DNA from: an uncultured Clostridium sp.
Lineage (GTDB): Bacteria > Bacillota > Clostridia > TANB77 > CAG-508
Length of the DNA stretch: 64,000 bases
Assembly (NCBI GenBank): GCA_900553945.1
Contig: USFR01000008.1
Coordinates: forward strand, 21,537 to 85,536
Reading direction: 5' to 3'
The position numbers and the translations under genes are program-made. The notes under the pieces were generated by a model. The model made no database searches. It was not told the origin of the DNA and saw nothing but the letters and a program-made list of their open reading frames with translations. This document shows, piece after piece, positions 26,650 through 36,000 of this stretch. How positions within the stretch are numbered: the first letter of the stretch is position 1; every line of letters starts with the position of its first letter.

Positions 26650-28176
26650 TTAAAAATATTTTTTATCTAAGCTTCTGTATTGAATCGCTTCTGCAATGTC
26701 CTGTTTAGAAATATTCTCTCTTCCTTCTAAGTCTGCTATCGTTCGTGATACTTTTAATATTCTATTATATGCTCTCGAACTTAAATTTAATTTTTTAAAT
26801 GCTATTTCTAATAACTTTTTGCTGTCTTCGTCTACTTGGCAATATTTTTCTATTAATTTTGGACTTAGTTCTGCATTTGAAAATATATTATATTGTCTAT
26901 ATCTTTCTTCTTGAATTTTTCTTGCTTTATTTACTCTTTCTTTTATTTCATTTGAGCTTTCTTCTTTTGAAATATTCATCATCTTGGAGTAGTCTACACT
27001 TTGAACCTCAACTTGTATATCTATTCTGTCTAGTAATGGTCCGCTTATTTTATGAAGATATCTATTTATATCGTTTGATGAGCATGTACATTCTTTTTCG
27101 TTCGAGCCATAATAGCCACATGGACATGGATTCATGCTTGCTATTAGCATAAAATTTGCTGGGTATTCGCAGTTTTTGTTTGCTCTTGATATAAGTACTT
27201 GTCTATCTTCTAATGGTAATCTTAATACTTCCAGTGAACTTTTATTAAATTCTGGGAGCTCATCTAAAAACAATATTCCTCTATGTGCTAAACTTATTTC
27301 TCCTGGTTTTGCTTCTTTTCCCCCTCCTATTAGTGCTACTTTTGATGCAGTATGGTGTGGATTTCTAAATGGTCTTTCTACTATTAATTTATTTTCTTTT
27401 GTCATTCCTGCTATACTGTGTATTTTAGTTACTTCTAATGCTTCTTCAAAGTTCATGTCTGGCAAAATTGTTGTTATTCTTCTTGCCAACATCGTTTTTC
27501 CTGAGCCCGGACTTCCTATTAATAAACAATTATGCCCTCCTGCTGCAGAAATTTCTAATGCTCTTTTTGCTTCTCTTTGGCCTTTAACTTCAGAATAATC
27601 TATATTATTTTGTTTATTTCTGTTTAATATTTCTTCTAAATTTGTTTCTGTTTTTGGTATTTTTATTGTTCCGTTTAAAAAATCTACCGCTTCTTTTAAT
27701 GTACTAATTCCATATATTTCAATATGTTTCACAATTGATGCTTCTAATGCACATTCCTTGGGTAATATTACTTTGGTTATTCCTATTTTTTTCAATTCAA
27801 TACACATTGGCAAAATTCCTGATATAGAATTTATTTTTCCGTCTAAGGATAATTCTCCAATAAATGCATAACTTTCGATTTCTTTGTTTTGTATGTATTC
27901 TAAATTATTTAGTATTCCTATTGCAATCGCTAAATCAAATGCAGAACCTTCTTTTTTTATTTCTGCAGGTGCTAAATTTATAAGTATTCTTTTGCTTCTA
28001 AGGTCGTATCCGCTATTTTTTATTGCTGTTTTTACTCTTTCTTTTGCTTCTCTTACGCTTGTATCTGGAAGTCCAACAATTTCCCAGGTTGGCATACTAT
28101 TGCTTACATCTACTTGTACTTCTACTTTATAACCATTTATTCCTATTAATGATATGCTATTTATTATTGTTAAAAT
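26650..28176 (-). CDS. comM: YifB/ComM-family Mg-chelatase-like AAA+ ATPase, ATT start likely
   Basis: A magnesium-chelatase-like ATPase of the ComM family; ComM is a helicase that extends heteroduplex during natural transformation. Walker A is GSPGSGKTML, Walker B is ILFLDELPEF, then a zinc-ribbon-like segment (NPCPCGYYGSNEKECTCS) and sensor motifs. The first ATG in frame is at 28095 (MPTWEIVGLPD), yet the conserved first strands are encoded upstream (SISLIGINGYKVEVQVDVSNS). Reading back, a full 508-aa YifB-length protein starts at ATT (28176), exactly seven bases after AAAGGAG. There is no ATG, GTG or TTG in between. Confidence 0.85.
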   Translation of the reverse strand: MLTIINSISLIGINGYKVEVQVDVSNSMPTWEIVGLPDTSVREAKERVKTAIKNSGYDLRSKRILINLAPAEIKKEGSAFDLAIAIGILNNLEYIQNKEIESYAFIGELSLDGKINSISGILPMCIELKKIGITKVILPKECALEASIVKHIEIYGISTLKEAVDFLNGTIKIPKTETNLEEILNRNKQNNIDYSEVKGQREAKRALEISAAGGHNCLLIGSPGSGKTMLARRITTILPDMNFEEALEVTKIHSIAGMTKENKLIVERPFRNPHHTASKVALIGGGKEAKPGEISLAHRGILFLDELPEFNKSSLEVLRLPLEDRQVLISRANKNCEYPANFMLIASMNPCPCGYYGSNEKECTCSSNDINRYLHKISGPLLDRIDIQVEVQSVDYSKMMNISKEESSNEIKERVNKARKIQEERYRQYNIFSNAELSPKLIEKYCQVDEDSKKLLEIAFKKLNLSSRAYNRILKVSRTIADLEGRENISKQDIAEAIQYRSLDKKYF

Positions 28177-28214
28177 TTTATTTCTCCTTTCTTGTCTTTT
28201 TTTGTCGATTGCAT

Positions 28215-28248
28215 AAAAAGAAAAGGACCATTGTTTGGCCCTTTCTTA
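28215..28248 (-). terminator. Terminator after the first giant surface protein gene
   Basis: AAAGGaCCA pairs with TGGcCCTTT around TTGTT, with an A-rich 5' flank that is a T-run on the minus strand. Confidence 0.6.
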
Positions 28249-28381
28249 TCTATTTATTCACTTTTTTATGAATTTACAAACTTAGTTTAAAATTTATAAC
28301 TATTTTTTTATTAACAAATATATATTTGTTTCCCCTAAAAAATCTTTTTTAGTTTTACTTTTTAAATTATTTCATAAATCT

Positions 28382-31300
28382 CTATAAAACATATTTCTTT
28401 ATAGCATAACATCCTGTTGCTAATATTGTCATTATTGTTATTGTTAATACTATATATGTTGGTGCAGAACCTGTTGTAATTGATAAAATAACTGGTGCTA
28501 TATCTTGATCATCTTCACCGTCTATATTGTTATCTGGTGTTGAGTCTATATCTGGTGTGTTATATTCATTTTGATCTTTACTAATTTCTGCAGTGTTAAT
28601 TTTTAATCCTAAATTGTTTTCATTTCTTTTCCATCTTAATGCTATTTGTACTGTTGCACTTTCCCCTGGTTTTAATAGTGTATTAGCTAATGCATCTGTT
28701 GTTACTATTCCGTCTTCTAAGATCTTCCATTGTGGGTTATCTTCTGCATAGAATTCTAATCCTTCTGGAATTCTGTCTTTTACTTCTTTAGCATATCCTT
28801 CAATTTCACCTTCGTTTGTAACTTTTATTGTATATATAAATGTTACTGTTGTTTGATTAAATTTCTTTCTGTTAATTTCAACTTTTACTGCTGGCTCTGG
28901 GTTTTCTTCACCTGTATGTCCTGTTTCAGTTTCTTGAACTACACCGTTTTCATTTACTATTACTTTTGTTACATATTTTAATAATGATAGGTCGAAATAT
29001 TTTAATTCTACTTCTTCATCATCTTGATCATCTTCATCTGGATTGTCGTTATCTGGTGTTGAGTCTATATCATCCCCATTGTCTGCTGTTATTTCAGCTA
29101 TGTTTTTGATTTTTCTATCTGATACTTTCATCTTAGATTGATCTATTTTAAATGCAACTTGTACATCTCTGTAATCTGGGTTTGAATCTGTAATTCCTAA
29201 TGCTTTATCAAAAGGTTTTAATTGATTATCTTCATTTCTTTCTTTTGATTTTGCTTCTGATAAATAATCAGTTCTTACATATTTTGCTTCATCAACATTT
29301 GTTGTTTCTTTTCCATCAGCATCATATAATTTCCATCCATATTTTTGGTTTATTTCGTTATCTGGTAAGAATACTAAACCGTCTGGAATGTTATCTTTTA
29401 CTTCTTCAACATATGCTGATAATGTTCCTTCGTTGTATACTCTTATAGTATACACTATTGTGCTTTGATTTACAACTGTTAGCGGTTCATCTGTATGATT
29501 ATATGTTATTTTTCCGTCTTTATCTACTGATACTAATGGAACTCTTGAAGTTATATCTTTATCATTTAATTTTGTAATAAATTTTTGTAGTGCTAAATCG
29601 TATACTGCTGGGATAATGTTATCATAATCTTGATCATCTTCACCGTCTTTATTGTTGTCTGGTGTTGAATCTATATCATCACCATCGTCTGTTTTTATTT
29701 CTGCAACGTTTGTTATAACTTTTGCTTCTTTGCTTACTACTTTAAATTCTATTTTTACTTCTTGATAACTGATTTCTCCAGTTTCTTTATTGAATGCTTT
29801 TATTTGTTTATCTGGATTTACGGCTTTTGATAAATAATCTGTAACTACTTTTCCGTCTACAACTTTCCATCTGTATGTCTTATTTATCTCGCTGTTTTCC
29901 ACATATTCTAAACCTTCTGGGATATTATCTTTTACTTCTTCTGCGTATGCATCTTGTTCGCCTTCATTGTAAACTCTTATTGTATATACAACCGAATTTC
30001 CTGTTGCTACTTTTACAACTGATTTATCCATTGTATATTCAGCATCTTTTTCTCCAGCTTTTAATGGCGCTGTATTAACTTTTTGTAATCTTGATGGTTG
30101 TATTTCTGTTCCTTGAACTGCTGATAAAAATTTCTTTAATGCTAAATCATATTTTTTATTTACTAATATTAATTTTTCAAAATCATCATCGTCTTGGATA
30201 TTACTGTTGTCTGGATAGTTGTTTATGTCTATTTCTGTTGGTTGAGAGTCTCTATCTTTTATATCAGTATTTCCGGTTTTATCACTGTGTTGTGTAACTG
30301 CTGCTATGTTTTTGATTGTTTCTGATGAAACTTCATCTGCTACTACAACGCAAGCTACTTGAACTACTTTACTTGATGGTTCTTTTTTTGTTTTATTAAA
30401 TGCTTCTATTAAATTTTCTGTGCTTCCTTCTTCATATTTTAGTTTGTTTGTTTTTATTGTTGCTTTTCCTGTTACAACATCTACATCGTCTAATGAAGTA
30501 ATTCCTTGGAAGTCAGATAAAGATAAGTTTTTGCTTGCATTTTCAATTGTATTTAATTTTATAATTTTGTTTTCTGTTGATGTTACTTTCCAGTTGTTTG
30601 CATAGTTTGTTTTGTGGTTCATTAAGAATCCTAATCCTTCTGGAATGTAGTCTGTTATTTCATTTGCGTATGCATCTACGTCACCTTCGTTGTATACTCT
30701 TATTGAGTATATAACTATATCACCTTTTTTAACTTGTACTGGAACTTTTGAATGTTTGTATATAGCTGTTGTTGATGTTCCATTTACTAAACCTGTTACA
30801 TCTACTTGTGGTTCTCTGTTTTGGTTTTCTCCATTTACTGTTGATATGTATTTTCTTAATGCTAAATCAACTTCTGGATTTTCAACTGTTACTTTTTCAA
30901 AGTCATCGTCATCTTCTTGTCCTCTATAGAAGTAATCTTTGTCTGTTAAATCATCTTTGTTTGAATCTTTACCTTTATAATCTGGTAAATTAATTTTTGA
31001 GATTTCAATTGATCCTGGTTCTGAATCAATATCATCTATGTTATCTTCAACTATTTCAGCAACGTTTGTTAATATTCCTGATGTAACTGTTTCTTTTACT
31101 TTACATTCAACTTCTACTGTTACACTTGATAATTTGTTGTTTACACTGTCAAATGGATCTAATTCATAATCTTCTGTATATGCTGTAACTATGTATGATC
31201 CATCTTGTGAAGATATCCACCCGTATTTTTTGTTTATTTCACTGTTTTTAACGAATTCTAATCCTTCTGGTAAATAATCTTTTACTCTTGTTGCTTTACC

Positions 31301-32596
31301 TTTTTGATTTCCTTCATTGTATACTGTTATTTTGTATACTACTATATCTCCAGCTTTTAGTACTACTGGATCTTTTTTATGTTTATAATTTATTTCTTTA
31401 TCTTCTTTGTTATATGTTATTTGAGGAGTTCTATCTGTGATTTCTTTGTTTCCTACTTTTACAATATATTTTCTTAATGCTAAGTCATATATTTTTTCTG
31501 GTTTTTCAATTATTGCTTCATCTTGGTCTTTTCCAGGAATTTTTTCTCTGTTTACTTCAAGTAATGGTTGAGAATTTATTTCTCCATTTTCCCAAAGTGT
31601 TGTTGTTGTTTTATATGAAGCATATTCTAATTTTAATATTACTTTTGTTGCTGTTGTTTTTAATGGGACTTTTACATAAAAATCTTTGTCAACTGTATTT
31701 TCTAATGTTGTTGACAATCTATTTCCATCTTTATCAACTAATTTGTAGTTTGTTAATTTTGTTCCTGATTGATCTTCTATTGAAACTGTATAATTTGTGT
31801 TTGTTCCAGATTTTATATGGAAAGGTCCAACTATATATCCATCATCAACTTCTGTTGATGTTTTTGTATTTTTTATTAATGATGGATTTGTTAATGATGC
31901 TTCGCCTGTTAGTTTATCACTTGTTAAGTAATTGTATATTTCTTGCATAAATGCAAATCTTGCTTGTCCTACATTTGATATTTGATACCAATCTGAGTCT
32001 GTCGGATTTTCTTTGTTTGCAAGCCAAATTGAAGCTCCTTGCCACTCTAGATTATTTGTATATTTCCATATTGCACATTGTTGAGCAAAGAATATATCAT
32101 CTTCATTTATTGTTTTCTTTATGAAATCTAATGTTACAGGATTTGCATCTGTTGATGTTTTAGCAATTAAATCTGCAAATATTTTTGATAATATTTCATC
32201 TTTTTCTTCATCGCTCATGCTTGTTAAATACATATTCTGTGCAATTAATTCAATTTTATCTTTGTTCTTAATTGAACTTGTTAAGCTTCCTTTGTTTGTA
32301 AATGTGTCTTTATTTGAATCTTCATTTGGGAATTTTTTCGTATAATCTAAGCAATAGATATCTCTACTATAGTCTTTTGTAGAGTTTTTTGATTCATATA
32401 CTCTATATGTTAATCTATTTTGGATTTTGTATCCCCATCCATTTTTATTTAGAAAACTAATTCCAAATTTAGCTGTGTCTCCAGTTTTGCTTGCTGTTTC
32501 TGTTGCAGCTATTAATACTTGTGAGAAACTTGGCATTGCAATTACCAATAAACAAAATATTGCAATAACTTTGTTTAAAATATTTTTTCTTTCCAC
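28382..32596 (-). CDS. Giant surface protein: signal peptide, thioester-like domain, five DUF11/isopeptide-type modules, C-terminal anchor
   Basis: A 1404-aa secreted protein. The signal peptide (residues 1-31) is followed by a domain with Cys in IYCLDY (about 82) and Gln in AQQCAIW (about 173), the pair that forms the thioester in TQxA adhesin domains. Five modules of about 150-200 aa then repeat the pattern DLALRKYI...YNEG...IPEGLEF...NVAEI...DSTPDN, joined by acidic EDDQD linkers, as in DUF11 and fimbrial isopeptide-forming repeats. The end is LSITTGSAP, a membrane helix and a KKYVL tail, a sorting-signal layout without LPxTG. The start is GTG at 32596, five bases after AAGGAGG; the ATG six codons upstream has no proper ribosome site. 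Confidence 0.85.
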   Translation of the reverse strand: MERKNILNKVIAIFCLLVIAMPSFSQVLIAATETASKTGDTAKFGISFLNKNGWGYKIQNRLTYRVYESKNSTKDYSRDIYCLDYTKKFPNEDSNKDTFTNKGSLTSSIKNKDKIELIAQNMYLTSMSDEEKDEILSKIFADLIAKTSTDANPVTLDFIKKTINEDDIFFAQQCAIWKYTNNLEWQGASIWLANKENPTDSDWYQISNVGQARFAFMQEIYNYLTSDKLTGEASLTNPSLIKNTKTSTEVDDGYIVGPFHIKSGTNTNYTVSIEDQSGTKLTNYKLVDKDGNRLSTTLENTVDKDFYVKVPLKTTATKVILKLEYASYKTTTTLWENGEINSQPLLEVNREKIPGKDQDEAIIEKPEKIYDLALRKYIVKVGNKEITDRTPQITYNKEDKEINYKHKKDPVVLKAGDIVVYKITVYNEGNQKGKATRVKDYLPEGLEFVKNSEINKKYGWISSQDGSYIVTAYTEDYELDPFDSVNNKLSSVTVEVECKVKETVTSGILTNVAEIVEDNIDDIDSEPGSIEISKINLPDYKGKDSNKDDLTDKDYFYRGQEDDDDFEKVTVENPEVDLALRKYISTVNGENQNREPQVDVTGLVNGTSTTAIYKHSKVPVQVKKGDIVIYSIRVYNEGDVDAYANEITDYIPEGLGFLMNHKTNYANNWKVTSTENKIIKLNTIENASKNLSLSDFQGITSLDDVDVVTGKATIKTNKLKYEEGSTENLIEAFNKTKKEPSSKVVQVACVVVADEVSSETIKNIAAVTQHSDKTGNTDIKDRDSQPTEIDINNYPDNSNIQDDDDFEKLILVNKKYDLALKKFLSAVQGTEIQPSRLQKVNTAPLKAGEKDAEYTMDKSVVKVATGNSVVYTIRVYNEGEQDAYAEEVKDNIPEGLEYVENSEINKTYRWKVVDGKVVTDYLSKAVNPDKQIKAFNKETGEISYQEVKIEFKVVSKEAKVITNVAEIKTDDGDDIDSTPDNNKDGEDDQDYDNIIPAVYDLALQKFITKLNDKDITSRVPLVSVDKDGKITYNHTDEPLTVVNQSTIVYTIRVYNEGTLSAYVEEVKDNIPDGLVFLPDNEINQKYGWKLYDADGKETTNVDEAKYVRTDYLSEAKSKERNEDNQLKPFDKALGITDSNPDYRDVQVAFKIDQSKMKVSDRKIKNIAEITADNGDDIDSTPDNDNPDEDDQDDEEVELKYFDLSLLKYVTKVIVNENGVVQETETGHTGEENPEPAVKVEINRKKFNQTTVTFIYTIKVTNEGEIEGYAKEVKDRIPEGLEFYAEDNPQWKILEDGIVTTDALANTLLKPGESATVQIALRWKRNENNLGLKINTAEISKDQNEYNTPDIDSTPDNNIDGEDDQDIAPVILSITTGSAPTYIVLTITIMTILATGCYAIKKYVL

Positions 32597-32642
32597 AATA
32601 TCCTCCTTAAACATCCTTTTTAATCATAATTTTATAGACTTC

Positions 32643-32664
32643 CCAGAATTATTGTATATTCTGG
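32643..32664 (-). other. Leader hairpin of the first giant surface protein gene
   Basis: CCAGAAT and ATTCTGG form a stem within the transcribed leader, between the promoter at 32679-32707 and the start codon. There is no T-run, so it may stabilise the mRNA. Confidence 0.35.
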
Positions 32665-32678
32665 CACCGTACATTACA

Positions 32679-32707
32679 ATTATATTACATTCTAGTTACA
32701 TTTGCAA
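32679..32707 (-). promoter_or_regulatory. Promoter of the first giant surface protein gene
   Basis: On the minus strand TTGCAA (32707-32702), a 17-base spacer, TATAAT (32684-32679). Confidence 0.65.
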
Positions 32708-32755
32708 GTTTTTCGTGTAACATTTTCTGTGAAATTATTTATATTGCATCTAATC

Positions 32756-32984
32756 AAAAAACACATATTAATTTTTTCACACCTGGTTATTCTTTTTTAT
32801 ATTAGAGCTAAAATAAAAATAAAAAATACATATTATATTTTTGAATCACCGCGCAGGGACCAAACGAGCGAAGCAAGTTCGATTGAAGCATTCTACCCGA
32901 GTTTAAAATAAAAATTTATAATTTTTATTTTAAAAATTCGAGGAATGCGACAGCAAGGTGTGAAAAAATTAATATGTGTTTTTT
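32756..32984. repeat. 229-bp element with 29-bp perfect inverted ends
   Basis: The 29 bases at 32756-32784 (starting AAAAAACACATATT, ending CACACCT) are an exact inverse of 32956-32984. Inside is a second long inverted repeat (TTTAAAATAAAAATT with AATTTTTATTTTAAA, flanked by GCATTC/GAATGC) and a less AT-rich core (CGCGCAGGG...AACGAGCGAAGC). No coding frame is supported. It looks like a MITE or a large structured RNA, located between the two giant surface-protein genes. Confidence 0.7.
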
Positions 32985-33005
32985 ATTTTCTTCAGTTATA
33001 AGCAT

Positions 33006-33032
33006 AAAAAAAGTGGCTTTCGCCACTTTTTC
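33006..33032 (-). terminator. Terminator after the second giant surface protein gene
   Basis: AAAAAGTGGC pairs with GCCACTTTTT around TTTC, nine bases past the stop codon. Confidence 0.88.
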
Positions 33033-33040
33033 ATTTAATT

Positions 33041-36000
33041 TTATTTTTTAATAACATATTTATAAATCATATAGAATCCTGTTCCTAATAATGCAGTTAT
33101 AAATGTTATCAATGCAATATACATTGGTGTAGAACCTGTACTTATTGATAATACTACAATTGCTAAGTCTTGATCATCTTCACCGTCTTTATTATTATCT
33201 GGTGTTGAATCTATATCTGGTGCTCCATAATCATTATAGTCTTTGCTAATTTCTGCTACATTTACTTTTTGTCCAAGATTTTTTTCTGATCTTGTCCATC
33301 TTAGAACTATTGGTACTACTGCACTTTCTCCTGGTTTTAATAATGTGTCTTTTAAATAATCTGTTGTTACTATTCCGTTCTCTAGAATCTTCCAATTGTA
33401 TTGTGTGTTATCTTCTTCGAAGAATGCTAATCCATCTGGTATTCTATCTTTTATTTCTTTTGCATATCCTTCGATTTCACCTTCATTTGTTATCTTTATT
33501 GAATATACATATTTTACTTCTGTTTTGTCTAATTTCTTTCTGTTTAATTCAACTTTTACAATTGGTTCTGGATTTTCTGTTCCGTCGTATCCTGTTTCTG
33601 TTTCTTTTGTTACGCCATCTTCTGTTACTATTACTTTGCTTACATATTTTAATAATGATAAATCAAAGTATTTTAATACTAAATATTCTTTATCTATATC
33701 GTCTTCGTCTTCTTTGTTATTTCCTGGTGTGGAGTCAACATCTTCAATGTCTTTTCCCTCTTTATCTGTATTTTTTGAAATCTCTGCCGTATTTATTATT
33801 ACTTTATTTCCTGCTGTTACATTATCTTGTGTTACTTCGAATGCTACTTTTACATCTATGTAGTCTGGTCCATCTTTCATTGTTGATTTATCATAAGCAA
33901 CTAATAAGTTTGTATTTGATTTATAATATGGATATTTTTCTTTTGTATAATCATCTGGTTTTGTTGTTTCTTTTCCGTTTTCTTTTGCTCCATAATTTGT
34001 TTTTATTTTTACTGCATCTGCAACTTTATCTGTTTCTTTACCATCTTTATCATACATCTTCCATTTATATGTTTTATTTGTTTCATTGTTTGGTAAGAAT
34101 GTTATTCCTTCTGGTAAATCATCTGTTATTTCTGAAGCATATCCATCTATTGTTCCTTCGTTGTAAACTCTTAATGTATATATTACTGTTTGTCCTTTTA
34201 CAACTACTTTGGGTTCTTTTGTATGTTCATATTTTGCTGTTGTTGATGTTCCATCGTCTAAAGGTGTTGTATTAACTTTTGGAACTCTGTCTGTAACATC
34301 TGTGTCATCTATTTTTGTTATGAATTTACGTAATGATAAGTCAAATTTCTTTGGAATAATTACATCGAAATCTTCGTCATCTTCTTTTTCATTTTTGTTA
34401 TCTGGAGTTGAATCATTATCATCTCCATCGTCTTTTGTTATTTCTGCTATATTCTTTATTACTTTGGCTTCATCTGTTGTTACTTTAAATTCAATTTTTA
34501 ATTCAACATAACTTACACCCATGTCCATTCCTATTCCAGTTTGTTCACTAAAGCTTGGTGTATCGTTCTTTTTGCTTGCATCAAATGCTGGTATAACTGT
34601 ATCTTTAAAATATTCTGTAACTAATCCTTCATTTGCTGTCCATCCGCTTGTTGAAGTTGAAGTTCTTTTTTTCCAACCATATTTAGTATTTATTGCACTA
34701 TTTGAAATAAATTCTAGTCCTGTTGGTGTTGTATCAAATATTTCCCCAACAACTGCATCTGTTGCTCCTTCATTGTATATCCTTAATGTATATGTAACAT
34801 AATCACCTTTTTTTACATCTACTGGATTTTGTTCTTTGTCAACTCCAAATGAATATGTTGCATCTAATTTTTCTGTTGAATCTTTTCTTTTTTCTAATGC
34901 ATCTACACTTGTTACTTTTAAATTTCTCTTTTGGCTATCTTCTATTGTCTTTTTGTTATTTGCCGCATCTGTTACTGCTGATACATATTTTTTTAATGCT
35001 AGGTCATATGCTGTTTCTTGTAATGTTAATTTTTCAAAATCTTCATCATCTTCGTGTTTATTCTCATCAAAGTTTGTTAAGTCATTGTCTGAGTTTGAAT
35101 CAATATCTTTTTTCACTACAGTTTCATTTTCATCTTTGTATTCTGTAATCGCTGCAATGTTTCTTAAAGAATTACTTGCTTTTGCTTCATCTAATACAAT
35201 ACATGCAACTTGAACTGTGTGAATATCTAATTTTTTATTTGTTTTATCAAATGCTTTTAATAAGTTTTCTTTTCCTGTTGATAGCTTATCCGTTGTTATT
35301 GCTACTTTTCCTTTTATTATATTTACATTTTTAACGTCGTCCTGTGATTTGATAGTCGAATTATTTTTAAAATCTGCTACTGAAAGATTTTTTGTTCCAC
35401 CTGTTATAGAACTTAATTTTACTGTTGTTAAGTTTTCACTTGTAGGTAATTTCCAAGATTGGTTTATGTCGCAACCTTCTATAAATCCTAAACCTTCTGG
35501 AATATAGTCAGTAATTTGACTTGCATATCCATCTGCTGTTCCTTCATTAAATACTCTTATTGTATATACAACTACATCTCCAACTTTAACTCCAACTGGT
35601 GTTTTAATATCTGTGAAATTAGAAGTAGTTGTTGACTCATCATTATCCGTTAATGGTGATGTATCTGGAGCCTTTGCTCTGTTTTTAGCTTCTCCATTTA
35701 CTGTTTCAATTGACTTTCTTAATGCTAAATCTATTTTCTTTTCTGATGGAACTGTTATTTTTTCAAAGTCATCGTCGTCTTCATATCCTTTATAATAGTA
35801 ATTTTTATCTGTTAAATCTGATTTGTTATTATTTCCTTGATAATTTTGCCATTCTTCTTCTGTTGTTGGTAATTTTGCATTGTTTGGTGCTGAATCTATG
35901 TCGCTGTCTAGTGGATTTCCTGATGTATCTGTCATTCCTGTTATTTCTGCAATATTTGTTACTATTTTTCCTTTTGCATCTGCTGTTACTTCAAATTCTA

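Noticed and set aside
33292..34275. Plus-strand frame of 327 codons inside the second giant surface gene
   Set aside because: Extremely Leu-rich, no ribosome site, and an exact shadow of the repetitive DUF11 coding sequence.
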